From NCBI GenBank assembly GCA_009840695.1, contig VXNG01000011.1:1-15149 (forward strand): DNA of 15,149 nucleotides, written 5' to 3'. Position numbers and translations under genes: made by a program. This stretch comes from Acidimicrobiaceae bacterium (GTDB lineage: Bacteria > Actinomycetota > Acidimicrobiia > Acidimicrobiales > Aldehydirespiratoraceae). A model generated the notes under the pieces. The model made no database searches. It had not been told where the DNA came from and worked only from the letters and a program-made list of their open reading frames with translations. This document shows positions 1-7,674 of the stretch, one piece after another (the first letter of the stretch is position 1; each line of letters starts with the position of its first letter).

Positions 1-1
1 G

Positions 2-49
2 GCCGTGGCCCGAGCGGCCCGTGAGCGCAGCGAACAAGAGCGGGAATGA
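2..49 (+). CDS. Possible C-terminal tail of an upstream gene (partial)
   Basis: From base 2 one frame reads 15 codons rich in Ala, Arg and Glu (ending ERSEQERE) and stops with TGA at 47-49. The composition resembles a charged protein tail, and the downstream gene runs the same way. The stretch is too short to identify a family, and the GC-rich bias alone could give such a run. Nothing else is seen between this stop and the crotonase ribosome binding site near 127. Confidence 0.3.
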   Translation, partial: AVARAARERSEQERE

Positions 50-136
50 CACCGCCGCGACGTGACGGGCCTCGCACCTGTTCGCGCTGGTGGATAGCGT
101 CGCGACACCACCAGCCGAACGATCCCGGGAGCACCG

Positions 137-931
137 TTGCCGCATCCGAACATCCACATCGAGTCTGCTGGCGCCATCACGACCGTCACCGTCGACCGGC
201 CACGGCGCAAGAACGCCTGCACACCGGCCATGTGGGCCGGGCTGCGGCACGGGTTCCGCGACATTGCCGAGTCGTCGACCCGGGCGGTGGTGCTCACCGG
301 AGCGGGCGGCGACTTCTGCGCCGGCGCCGACGTGGGGCCTGCAGACGACACCGAAGCGGCCGCGGACCAGCCGCGGAGGCACCGCGTCGACCACATGCGC
401 GACATCGCCGACACGGTGATGGCCATCCACGACTGCCCCCGCCCGGTGATCGCCAAAGTGGACGGGGTAGCGGTGGGCGCGGGCTTCGGCATGGCTCTGG
501 CCGCCGACATGGTGTGGTGTTCGGAGCGGGCCCGGTTCTCTCTCATCTTCGCCAGGCGGGGCCTGAGCCTGGACTTCGGGACCTCGTGGCTGCTGCCCAA
601 GCGGATCGGGCTTCATGAAGCCAAGCGTCTGGCTTTCACCGGGGAGATCATTGACGCCCGTAGGGCCGCGGAACTCGGCATCGTCAATGAGGTCGTCCCG
701 GCCGGAGAACTCGACGCGGCCGTGGACGAGATGGCGGCCACCATCGCGGCCGGCCCTCCCATCGCGCTGGCCAACTCCAAGCGCTTCCTCAACAACGCTT
801 CCAACATCTCGCTGTTCCAAGCGCTGGAGGCTGAAGCCCTCGGTCAGGGCGTCACCTTCGCCACCGGAGACACCAAGGAGGCCATGCGGGCGTTCGTGGA
901 GAAGCGCGACCCCGTCTTCGAAGGCTGGTGA
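137..931 (+). CDS. Crotonase-family enoyl-CoA hydratase/isomerase
   Basis: This 264-residue protein is a cytoplasmic enzyme of acyl-CoA metabolism. The start is TTG at 137, preceded 5 bases upstream by GGGAG (127-131); the protein then begins at the usual first beta strand of the family. The two oxyanion-hole segments are visible: GGDFCAGAD (about residues 57-65) and GVAVGAGFGMALAAD (110-124). The following block, RRGLSLDFGTSWLLPKRIG, has Asp146 where PaaG-type isomerases carry their catalytic Asp, while the position of the classical hydratase Glu144 is Phe138. This fits a PaaG-like enoyl-CoA isomerase or a hydratase of that subgroup better than a classical FadB-type hydratase. It stands alone, with the iron operon promoter behind it, so its pathway cannot be read from context. 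Family is sure, exact reaction is not. Confidence 0.93.
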   Translation: MPHPNIHIESAGAITTVTVDRPRRKNACTPAMWAGLRHGFRDIAESSTRAVVLTGAGGDFCAGADVGPADDTEAAADQPRRHRVDHMRDIADTVMAIHDCPRPVIAKVDGVAVGAGFGMALAADMVWCSERARFSLIFARRGLSLDFGTSWLLPKRIGLHEAKRLAFTGEIIDARRAAELGIVNEVVPAGELDAAVDEMAATIAAGPPIALANSKRFLNNASNISLFQALEAEALGQGVTFATGDTKEAMRAFVEKRDPVFEGW

Positions 932-968
932 CATCTGGGCTTGAACGACGAGCGGCGCTCCGCGGATG

Positions 969-988
969 TTGGTGAGAGGGCTCACCAA
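969..988. promoter_or_regulatory. Perfect 8-bp inverted repeat, candidate operator upstream of the iron-uptake genes
   Basis: The arms TTGGTGAG (969-976) and CTCACCAA (981-988) are perfectly complementary around a 4-base centre AGGG. A related half-site, TTAGGTGAA (995-1003), lies just downstream and abuts the -35 box of the transporter promoter. There is no T-tract after the repeat, so an intrinsic terminator for the preceding gene is less likely than a binding site. The TTAGGT half resembles the half-site of DtxR/IdeR iron boxes, but the full site is not a good match to that 19-bp consensus. Identification as a metal-regulator operator is inference from position and symmetry. Confidence 0.45.
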
Positions 989-1004
989 TAGTTGTTAGGT
1001 GAAC

Positions 1005-1033
1005 TTGACAACTTCTGACAAACACCCTATAGT
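1005..1033 (+). promoter_or_regulatory. Sigma-70-type promoter of the Fe(III) transporter operon, leaderless mRNA likely
   Basis: A perfect -35 TTGACA (1005-1010) is separated by 17 bases from the -10 TATAGT (1028-1033). The ATG of the binding-protein gene begins at 1042, only 8 bases after the -10, so the transcript should begin at or next to the start codon. No Shine-Dalgarno sequence is present in the 8 bases between, in agreement with leaderless translation. TGACAA occurs at 1006-1011 and again at 1016-1021, spaced one helical turn apart, which could form part of a regulator site. Confidence 0.75.
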
Positions 1034-1041
1034 CCTCGTCT

Positions 1042-2109
1042 ATGCATTTACGAATCGCCGTCCTTGCCCTCGCCACGGTGCTGGTTGCCGGAGCTTGCTC
1101 CGGCAACGAAGCGCGATCCCTTGAAGGGGCCGCTGCGCAGATATTCGCCGGCGATTGCGCCGCCGGCAGTGGCAACACCGTCACCGTCTACTCCGGTCGA
1201 TCTGAGAACCTGATCGGACCGATCCTGGAGGCGTTCTCCTGCGAGACCGGCACCGACGTGTCGGTTCGCTGGGGAAGCTCTACCGACTTGGCCCTGCTGT
1301 TGGGCGAAGAGAGTGACCGAACTGCAGCCGACGTCTTCCTGTCCCGCTCGCCTGGGCCGGTCGGATTCCTGGAGAGCAAGGACCTGCTCGGCACCGTAGA
1401 CGCCGAAGTGCTAGCGCTCTCCACCGCCGAGAACCGCTCCAAGTCGGGCACCTGGGTCGGGTTCTCGGGCCGGAAACGAGTCCTGGTCCACAATCTCGAC
1501 GTGGCACCCCTGGCCGATCTCCCTCGGTCGGTGTTCGATCTCACCGATGAGCGCTACCGGGACCGGGTGGCCATCCCCGCCACCAACGGTTCCTTCCTCG
1601 ACTGGTTCACCGTGTTCCGCGACCAGCACGGCACCGATATCGCCACCCAGTGGCTCGACGACATGGTGGCCAACGGCGCTCGCTACTACCCGAACAACCG
1701 CTCCATCGTGGAGGCCGCGGGTCGGGGCGAGATCGACATGGGGCTGGTCAACCACTACTACCAGTACCAGGAGGCCGCAGCCGCCGGCGACCGGCACCGA
1801 GCGGCCAACCACAGCTTCGACGACGATGACATCGGGTCGCTGCTCATCATCACCGCGGCGACTATCACTGCGGGCAGCGAGAACAGTGAGGCGGCCAACC
1901 AGCTGATCGCCTACCTGCTGTCCGAGCCGGTGCAGCGCTACCTCACCACCGAGACCCTCGAGTATCCGCTGGCTGCGGGAGTTGCGCCCGCCGTGGTGCT
2001 GCCGCCGCTGAAGGCTCTGGAGATCGGTACCGTCGACTTCGACCTTCTAGGGGGCGGCTTCGAAGAGAGCATCGCCATCATCGAGGCCAGCGGCATCCTT
2101 AACGAGTGA
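1042..2109 (+). CDS. fbpA: Iron(III) ABC transporter, substrate-binding lipoprotein (FbpA/FutA type)
   Basis: The 355-residue product is predicted to capture ferric iron outside the membrane and hand it to the permease encoded next. The N-terminus is a lipoprotein signal: a positively charged start, a hydrophobic stretch and the lipobox-like AGAC ending at Cys19. The family signature VTVYSGRSENLIGP lies at about residues 47-60, ADVFLS at 96-101, and NRSIVEAAGRGEIDMGLVNHYY at 219-240. Tyr239-Tyr240 match the paired iron-binding tyrosines of FbpA proteins. Length is normal for the family. The ATG at 1042 directly follows the -10 box, so the mRNA is probably leaderless. The last codons overlap the permease start (GTGA), indicating coupled translation. 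Iron as the substrate is inferred from the family and from the nearby bacterioferritin. Confidence 0.93.
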   Translation: MHLRIAVLALATVLVAGACSGNEARSLEGAAAQIFAGDCAAGSGNTVTVYSGRSENLIGPILEAFSCETGTDVSVRWGSSTDLALLLGEESDRTAADVFLSRSPGPVGFLESKDLLGTVDAEVLALSTAENRSKSGTWVGFSGRKRVLVHNLDVAPLADLPRSVFDLTDERYRDRVAIPATNGSFLDWFTVFRDQHGTDIATQWLDDMVANGARYYPNNRSIVEAAGRGEIDMGLVNHYYQYQEAAAAGDRHRAANHSFDDDDIGSLLIITAATITAGSENSEAANQLIAYLLSEPVQRYLTTETLEYPLAAGVAPAVVLPPLKALEIGTVDFDLLGGGFEESIAIIEASGILNE

Positions 2110-3740
2110 CAGTCGCTGACCCGGCCGAGGCAGGCCGCCAAGGGATCTTTCGCCCATCCGCTGTCCCGCCGCTCTTGCGGGTCGTGGGCCTGGCCCTTGC
2201 GCTGGGGTTCGCGTTCCCCGGCGTGTACCTGGTGTACCGGAACTTCGCGGAGGGCGCCGACCCGGCCGGGCTACTCGTCAGCGACCGCACCCTCGGGCCG
2301 CTGTGGCGTTCGGTGCGACTCGCGGTGTCGGTGTCGGGGACCGCGCTGGTGCTGGGCACCGCGCTGGCGTGGTTCACCACCCGCACCGACCTCGCGTGGC
2401 GCCGGCTGTGGCGAGTGCTGCTTCCGCTGCCGCTGGTCTTTCCCACCTTCGTCGGAGCGGCCGCGTTCATCCACACCCTCAATCCCGGTGGCTTGGCCAA
2501 CGATCTTCTCGCCGGGATCGGCCTGGATCGCACTCCCGAGCTTCGAGGCTTCTACGGCGCGTGGCTCGTGCTGACGCTGATGACCTACCCGTACGTCTAT
2601 CTGCCGGTGGCGGCCCGGCTGCGGCAGCTGCCCGGCTCGCTGGAAGAGAGCGCCCGGGTGCTGGGCGAGACCGCGCTCAGGGTGTTCGGGCGCATCTGCC
2701 TCCCCCAGATCGCCACCGCCATAGGCGCGGGGACGCTGCTGGTGTTCCTCTACACCCTCAGCGACTTCGGTGCGGTGCAGCTCATGCGCTATGACACCCT
2801 CACGAGGGCCATCGCCACCAACCAGCTCGCCAACCCGCCGGTGGCTCTGGCTCTCAGCCTGCTGCTGCTCCTGCTGGCCGCGCTGGTAGTGCTGGCCGAG
2901 CGGCGATTCTCACGCAGCCTGCCCGACGCCGCAACAGTGCAGTCGAGTCGACCCATGGTCTACGACCTCGGCCGCTGGCGGATTCCCGCTTTGGGTTTCG
3001 TGGCCCTGTCGGCTGGCGCCGGCGTGGGAGCGCCGCTGGTGGCGCTGGTGGACTGGGCCGCTCGCGGCCTGGTGCGCTCGGCGACAGGCGGGAGATCTCT
3101 GACGATCGACGGGGCCAAGGTGCTGGAGGCGACCACCAATACGCTGGGATCGAGTCTGGTCGCAGCGGTCTTGTCGACCGCCGCAGTGCTGCCCATCGCG
3201 CTGCTCGTTGGCCGGTACCGGTCGCGCTCGGGCTCGTTCGCCCACGCCGTAGTCGTGAGCACGTTCGCCCTCCCCGGCATTCTCATCGCGCTGTCGATGC
3301 GGTTCTGGACGTTGCGGTCAGACCTGGCGTTCGAACTGCTCAACGACACCATGGCCTTACTGATCTTTGCCTACATGGTCCGCTTCGGATCGTTGGCGAT
3401 GGGTGTGACACTGGTCGCGGTCCGCAGTGTCCCCGAGAGGCTGCACGACTCGGCCCGCATCCTGGGCGCGGGTCGGCTGCGCCGGTTCCTCGCGGTGGAC
3501 CTTCCCATGATGGGCCCCGGCCTACTGGCCGGAACCGGCCTGGTGCTGCTGTCGGTGATGAAGGAGTTGCCGATCAGCCTGTTCGTCTCGCCACTGGGCT
3601 TCTTCACACTGACGACGCAGATCTTCGGCTCCTTCGAGGAGGCCTTCATCGCCGAAGCCGGGATCATGGCGGTGGTGCTGGTGGGCTTGTCCTTCGTTCT
3701 GACCTGGTTCCTGGTGATCCGCCGGGATCACCTGCTGTGA
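2106..3740 (+). CDS. fbpB: Iron(III) ABC transporter permease, fused two-module (FbpB type)
   Basis: This 544-residue inner-membrane protein carries two copies of the binding-protein-dependent permease domain in one chain, as in FbpB/SfuB. Hydrophobic segments are seen at about 23-44, 70-90, 104-123, 151-170, 200-220, 245-263, 294-316, 348-369, 379-400, 415-435, 468-485 and 518-538. Each half has an EAA-type loop for docking the ATPase: LEESARVLGETALRVFGRICLP (about 179-200) and LHDSARILGAGRLRRFLAVDLP (about 446-467). The GTG start at 2106 overlaps the preceding stop as GTGA. No ATPase gene (FbpC) follows; the only ABC ATPase in the window is at the far right, is transcribed the other way and looks molybdate-specific. 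The permease must use an ATPase encoded elsewhere. Confidence 0.93.
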   Translation: MTVADPAEAGRQGIFRPSAVPPLLRVVGLALALGFAFPGVYLVYRNFAEGADPAGLLVSDRTLGPLWRSVRLAVSVSGTALVLGTALAWFTTRTDLAWRRLWRVLLPLPLVFPTFVGAAAFIHTLNPGGLANDLLAGIGLDRTPELRGFYGAWLVLTLMTYPYVYLPVAARLRQLPGSLEESARVLGETALRVFGRICLPQIATAIGAGTLLVFLYTLSDFGAVQLMRYDTLTRAIATNQLANPPVALALSLLLLLLAALVVLAERRFSRSLPDAATVQSSRPMVYDLGRWRIPALGFVALSAGAGVGAPLVALVDWAARGLVRSATGGRSLTIDGAKVLEATTNTLGSSLVAAVLSTAAVLPIALLVGRYRSRSGSFAHAVVVSTFALPGILIALSMRFWTLRSDLAFELLNDTMALLIFAYMVRFGSLAMGVTLVAVRSVPERLHDSARILGAGRLRRFLAVDLPMMGPGLLAGTGLVLLSVMKELPISLFVSPLGFFTLTTQIFGSFEEAFIAEAGIMAVVLVGLSFVLTWFLVIRRDHLL

Positions 3741-3763
3741 GGCGTCGAACTGCGAGCCGAGGC

Positions 3764-3782
3764 CCTTGGCACGCCGCCAAGG
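3764..3782. promoter_or_regulatory. Hairpin/inverted repeat between permease and bacterioferritin
   Basis: CCTTGGC (3764-3770) and GCCAAGG (3776-3782) form a perfect 7-bp stem with a 5-base loop. It lies 23 bases after the permease stop and overlaps the only plausible -35 element of the bacterioferritin gene. No T-run follows. It may be a weak terminator of the transporter operon, an operator for bacterioferritin, or both. Confidence 0.35.
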
Positions 3783-3793
3783 CCGGTTAGGGT
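3766..3793 (+). promoter_or_regulatory. Weak candidate promoter of the bacterioferritin gene
   Basis: TTGGCA (3766-3771) and TAGGGT (3788-3793) are spaced by 16 bases, and the ATG follows at 3800, 6 bases after the -10. The geometry resembles that of the transporter promoter and would again give an almost leaderless mRNA. However, the G-rich GGGTGGGG just before the ATG could also act as a ribosome binding site, so the call is tentative. Confidence 0.3.
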
Positions 3794-3799
3794 GGGGCC

Positions 3800-4270
3800 A
3801 TGCAAGGCTCACCGGAGATCATCGACTTCCTCAACGAGGCCCTGGCCGCCGAAGTCACCGCCATCAACCAGTACTTCGTCAATTCCAAGGTGTGCGAGGA
3901 CTGGGGCTGGACCCGCCTGGCCGCCAAGATGCGCGAGGAGTCGATCGAGGAGATGCACGACGCCGAGAAGCTGATGGACCGCATCCTGTACCTGGATGGA
4001 ATGCCCCGGTTGGAGAGCCTCAGCAGCGTGCGGCCCGGCAAGACTGTCGAGGAGCAGATGGAGAACGACCGGCAACTGGAGGTGGCCGCCATCGAGCGCT
4101 ACCGCCGGGGGGTGGCATTGGCCGAGGAGCAGGGCGACGTGGGCACCCGAGAGCTGCTCGAGCACCTGCTGGTGGGCGAGGAGGAGCACCTCGACTGGAT
4201 CGAGACCCAGCAGAGCGCCATCGCCGACATCGGCATCCAGAACTACCTCCAGGCCCAGATGGGCGACTGA
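3800..4270 (+). CDS. bfr: Bacterioferritin
   Basis: The 156-residue protein matches the usual length of bacterioferritin, the 24-subunit heme-containing shell that oxidises Fe(II) and stores the mineral in the cytoplasm. The start MQGSPEIIDFLNEALAAE is typical, as is the end IQNYLQAQMGD. In standard numbering the ferroxidase residues Glu18, Glu51, Glu94, Glu127 and His130 are present, as is the heme-ligand Met52. The sixth ferroxidase ligand, normally His54, is Asp54; a His is found one place earlier (IEEMHDAEK). Its location directly after an iron importer agrees with a role in iron storage. Whether the Asp54 variant still oxidises iron normally is not known from the sequence. ATG at 3800 is chosen because it gives the exact family N-terminus. 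Confidence 0.96.
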   Translation: MQGSPEIIDFLNEALAAEVTAINQYFVNSKVCEDWGWTRLAAKMREESIEEMHDAEKLMDRILYLDGMPRLESLSSVRPGKTVEEQMENDRQLEVAAIERYRRGVALAEEQGDVGTRELLEHLLVGEEEHLDWIETQQSAIADIGIQNYLQAQMGD

Positions 4271-4313
4271 TCGCTCCACTCGTCGAGACCTAGGGCTTAG
4301 CCGGCGGGGCCGA

Positions 4314-6500
4314 GTGGACGGGATCGAGTCATTTCCTAGGCGTCAAGCCCGCACCCGGCGCTTCACGCTGGGCGAGCCCCGGAACATCAGAGTCTCCGAC
4401 GACGGAGCCCGGGTGGCGTTCCTGCGCTCATCGGGACCGGTTGACCCGGTCAATTCTCTATGGGTGCTCGATGTGGCCTCAAACGCCGAGCGCTTGGCAG
4501 CCGATCCGCGCCGTCTCAACGATCCCAGCGGCGGCAGTGGGGATCGCGTCGGTGAGGGCACAGGCGAGGACGGCGGCGGGAGCGACTGTGACGTGCCGGC
4601 GGCCGAGCGTGCCCGGCGCGAGCGAGTGCGTGAGACTGCTGAAGGCATCGTCTCGTATGACGCCGACGAGGCGCTGACCGCCGCGGTGTTCGCGCTGGAC
4701 GGGCGGCTGTGGCGGGTGAGTCTCGTAGAGGCCGGTCCTCCCGAGTCGCTGGCCGCGTTGCCGGGCGCGTTCGATCCCCGCCTGTCGCCAGATGGATCGC
4801 GGGTGGCCTATGTGGCGGGGTCGGCTCTGCGGATGACCGGCGAGGCCGCTGGGGACCGGATGGTGGTGCATGAGCCCCCAGAAGGGGTGAGCTGGGGGTC
4901 GGCGGAGTTCGTGGCGGCCGAGGAGATGGGCCGCACCCGGGGGCACTGGTGGTCCCCCGACGGCCGGCGGCTGCTGGCGGCCCGGGTGGACACCGCGGCG
5001 GTGTCCCGCTGGTGGATCGCGGATCCTTCCTCAGCTGGCCGCGAGCCCGTCGAGGTGCGCTACCCGATGGCCGGCACCGGCAACGCCGAGGTTGCCCTGG
5101 CGATCCTCGACGTCGGTGGGGGCGACCGCTTGAACATCGCCTGGGCAGAGGGCGGCTGGGAGTACCTGGCCGGAGTGCACTGGAGTGCCGACGGGCTGCT
5201 GCTCACCGTGCAGACCAGGGACCAGCGCACGCTCGGCGTGCTTCAAGCCGACCCGGACTCGGGAACCTGCCGCCTCCTGCGAACGGTCGCGGACGACGCC
5301 TGGGTGGAGCTTGTTCCCGGCGTCCCCCGGCTGGTCGGCCGCAAGCTCGTCACGGTCGAGGACCACGGCCCGGCCCGCCGGCTGTGCCTGGACGGCGAAG
5401 TGCTCACGCCCGACGATGTGCAGGTGCGGGCCGTTCACCATGCTGACGAGGCCGGTGCCTTCGTGACCGCCTCGGTCGACCCGGCCGAGGTTCACGTCGC
5501 CCGAGTCGGCTGGGACGGTGCAGTCGGATGGCTGACCGGTGCGCCCGGAGTGCACGGCGTCGCCGTAGGCGGCGACACAACTGTGGTCACCAGCCGCTCG
5601 ATGGACCGGTCCGGGCGCCGGTGCGCGGTGCGGTCGGCGCGGCGGGAGGGTCCGGACCTGCTCATCGAGTCCCACGCCGCCGAGCCCGGCTTGGAGCTCA
5701 ACGTCGAGATCGTCGAGCTCGGACCCCGCCGGCTGGTCTCGGCACTGGTCATGCCCTCGGGCGGCGCCGGAACCGATAGTGGCCCGTTGCCGGTGCTGCT
5801 CGACCCCTACGGCGGACCCCACGCCCAGCGGGTACAGCGGGCCGAGGCGCTGTTCCACACGTCGCAGTGGTTCGCGGACCAGGGCTTCTGCGTGCTGGTC
5901 GTCGACGGCCGGGGCACGCCCGGGCGGGGCCCGGACTTCGAACGATCGGTGCGGGGCGACCTGGCCGGCCCCGTCCTGGACGACCAGATCGAGGCTCTGG
6001 GCGCCGCGGCCGACCGCTTACCGAACCTCGACCTCACGAGGGTGGCCGTCAGGGGTTGGTCCTTCGGCGGCTACCTGGCCGCGCTGGCTGTGCTCCGGCG
6101 CCCCGACGTGTTCGCTGCGGCCATCGCCGGCGCCCCGGTCACCGACTGGCGCCTCTACGACACCCACTACACGGAGCGCTACCTGGGGCATCCGGCGACC
6201 GAGCCCGGCAACTACGAGCGAACCGACCTCACCCCACTCGCCTCCGGCCTGCAGCGACCGCTCATGCTCATCCACGGCCTCGCCGACGACAACGTGGTGG
6301 CCGCCCACACCCTGCGGCTGTCACAGGCGCTGACCGAGGCCGGGCGGCCCCACACCGTGCTCCCGCTCAGCGGGATCACCCACATGACCCCCCAGGAGGA
6401 GGTGGCCGAGAACCTGCTGCTGCTCCAACTCCGCTTCCTTCAAGACGCGCTCGGCATGGAATCCCCAATCACGGGAGGACTCAATGAACCCCGACAGTGA
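4314..6500 (+). CDS. S9 family serine peptidase, dipeptidyl-peptidase-IV-like
   Basis: The 728-residue product (from GTG at 4314) has an N-terminal beta-propeller (about 15-470) and a C-terminal alpha/beta-hydrolase domain. The catalytic triad is visible: Ser583 in GWSFGGY, Asp658 in HGLADDNV and His690 in GITHM. The pair Glu203-Glu204 in AAEEMGRTRGHWWSPDG matches the EE motif by which DPP-IV enzymes hold a free N-terminus, so cleavage of N-terminal dipeptides is likely. No signal peptide is seen, which suggests a cytoplasmic enzyme. The open frame continues upstream into bacterioferritin, but GTG 4314, after a GGCGGGG stretch, places SFPRRQARTRRFTLG near the N-terminus as in relatives. Residues 70-93 form a Gly/Asp-rich low-complexity insert. 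The gene starts 43 bases after bfr and its end overlaps the next gene by 17 bases. Confidence 0.92.
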   Translation: MDGIESFPRRQARTRRFTLGEPRNIRVSDDGARVAFLRSSGPVDPVNSLWVLDVASNAERLAADPRRLNDPSGGSGDRVGEGTGEDGGGSDCDVPAAERARRERVRETAEGIVSYDADEALTAAVFALDGRLWRVSLVEAGPPESLAALPGAFDPRLSPDGSRVAYVAGSALRMTGEAAGDRMVVHEPPEGVSWGSAEFVAAEEMGRTRGHWWSPDGRRLLAARVDTAAVSRWWIADPSSAGREPVEVRYPMAGTGNAEVALAILDVGGGDRLNIAWAEGGWEYLAGVHWSADGLLLTVQTRDQRTLGVLQADPDSGTCRLLRTVADDAWVELVPGVPRLVGRKLVTVEDHGPARRLCLDGEVLTPDDVQVRAVHHADEAGAFVTASVDPAEVHVARVGWDGAVGWLTGAPGVHGVAVGGDTTVVTSRSMDRSGRRCAVRSARREGPDLLIESHAAEPGLELNVEIVELGPRRLVSALVMPSGGAGTDSGPLPVLLDPYGGPHAQRVQRAEALFHTSQWFADQGFCVLVVDGRGTPGRGPDFERSVRGDLAGPVLDDQIEALGAAADRLPNLDLTRVAVRGWSFGGYLAALAVLRRPDVFAAAIAGAPVTDWRLYDTHYTERYLGHPATEPGNYERTDLTPLASGLQRPLMLIHGLADDNVVAAHTLRLSQALTEAGRPHTVLPLSGITHMTPQEEVAENLLLLQLRFLQDALGMESPITGGLNEPRQ
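6473..6478 (+). promoter_or_regulatory. Ribosome binding site of the DUF1214 gene inside the peptidase gene
   Basis: GGGAGG lies 5 bases before the ATG at 6484, inside the last codons of the S9 peptidase gene. It fixes this start although the upstream gene does not end until 6500. Confidence 0.7.
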
Positions 6501-7674
6501 CAAGATCGCTGCGCAGCGGGAGGCTCGCCTGATGGACGGGCGGGCCTGGGACGACTTCTGCGACACGCTCAAGGCCGCGGGCCGCATCGTGGTGCGTGAG
6601 ACGCCCGACGGCGATCGCCAGGACCGGGTGGAGGGCTTCCGCTACCTCACCCGCATGATCATGATGGCCTCGGCCCGGGCCATCGAACGCCGCACTCCCG
6701 GCACGCGCCCCCGGCCGATCCGGCTCATCCCGCCGCCGCTTCGGGGCGGGCAGGGAGTGCAGTCCCCCAACCAGGATCACATCGTCCAGCCCGTGGACGC
6801 CCGCTACCGCTACCGGGTCACCGGCTCGCTCGGCGGCGCCTACACCCACCTGTCGGCGTGGAGTCCCCCCATCCCTGACGATGCCGGCGCATTCGGTATC
6901 GGCCTTGGAGCCGAGGACTACCTCCCGGGCTTCAACCCGAACATGGCGCTGACCCCGCACAGCTTCGTGCTGGCCGATCTGGCCGCAGCCGACGGCTCCG
7001 TCAACTTCGTGATGTCGGTCGACGACCCCGGCCCAAACGAGGTGTGGTTCCCGATGACGTCGCAGACCCGCGAGCTGATGGGCCGGGTCGTCTACGCGGA
7101 CCGCAATTCCGAGTCGCCGCCCCGGCTGGAGATCTGCTGCCTGGACGAGCATCCGCGCCCGGCCACGCCCGAGCCCGACGACATGGCTGCTCGCCTGGCG
7201 GTGGCCGCCCAGCTGGTGCTCGGACTGCTCAGCGACTACGGGGGATGGACCCGTGACCTGCTGACCAAACAGAACCAGCTGGAGTACACCAAGGAGTGGT
7301 ACGAGCGCATCGGAGGATCGCCCGACGACCGCCATTTCGAGTTCGGCTACTGGCGGCTGGAGCCGGGCACCGCGCTGGTGGTGGAGTTCGCAGAGCCTCG
7401 CTGCCAGCAGTGGAACTTCCAGCTTTGCAACCACTGGATGGAGAACCTGGCCGACTATTTCCGGGGCCGGGGCTACGTGGACAGCGAGAACGCGGCACGG
7501 GGGCCGGACGGCCGGGTGCGGATCGTGGTGTCCGCCACTGATCCGGGCGTGGCCAACTGGATCGATCCCGGTGATCGCGACCACGGCGTGATGGGCCTGC
7601 GCTTCGTCCAGCCCGCGACCGTGCCCGAGATCTCGTGCCGTCTGGTGCGTATCGAGGAGCTGTCCGAGTCCTGA
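6484..7674 (+). CDS. DUF1214 domain protein, function unknown
   Basis: The 396-residue protein has no signal peptide or membrane segment. The C-terminal third carries the DUF1214 pattern: FGYWRLEPGTALVVEF (about 287-302), CQQWNFQLCNHWME (307-320), DGRVRIVVSATDPGVANWID (342-361) and a final GLRFVQP. The biochemical role of this domain is not established as far as I know. The N-terminal region has a helical MIMMASARAIE segment and a YRYRVTGSLGGAYTHLS block (about 108-124) that also recur in annotated DUF1214 proteins. It overlaps the S9 peptidase gene by 17 bases and has its own strong ribosome binding site, so the two are probably made together, but a shared function cannot be read from this. 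Confidence 0.85.
   Translation: MNPDSDKIAAQREARLMDGRAWDDFCDTLKAAGRIVVRETPDGDRQDRVEGFRYLTRMIMMASARAIERRTPGTRPRPIRLIPPPLRGGQGVQSPNQDHIVQPVDARYRYRVTGSLGGAYTHLSAWSPPIPDDAGAFGIGLGAEDYLPGFNPNMALTPHSFVLADLAAADGSVNFVMSVDDPGPNEVWFPMTSQTRELMGRVVYADRNSESPPRLEICCLDEHPRPATPEPDDMAARLAVAAQLVLGLLSDYGGWTRDLLTKQNQLEYTKEWYERIGGSPDDRHFEFGYWRLEPGTALVVEFAEPRCQQWNFQLCNHWMENLADYFRGRGYVDSENAARGPDGRVRIVVSATDPGVANWIDPGDRDHGVMGLRFVQPATVPEISCRLVRIEELSES

Noticed and set aside
3996..4313. In-frame extension of the S9 peptidase gene upstream into bacterioferritin
   Set aside because: This part is the second-frame shadow of the bacterioferritin gene, with Trp/Arg/Ser-rich non-protein-like sequence; GTG 4314 gives the family N-terminus.
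6481..7584. 367-codon open frame opposite the DUF1214 gene
   Set aside because: It mirrors the codon pattern of the sense gene and has His/Val/Gly-rich composition without family features.
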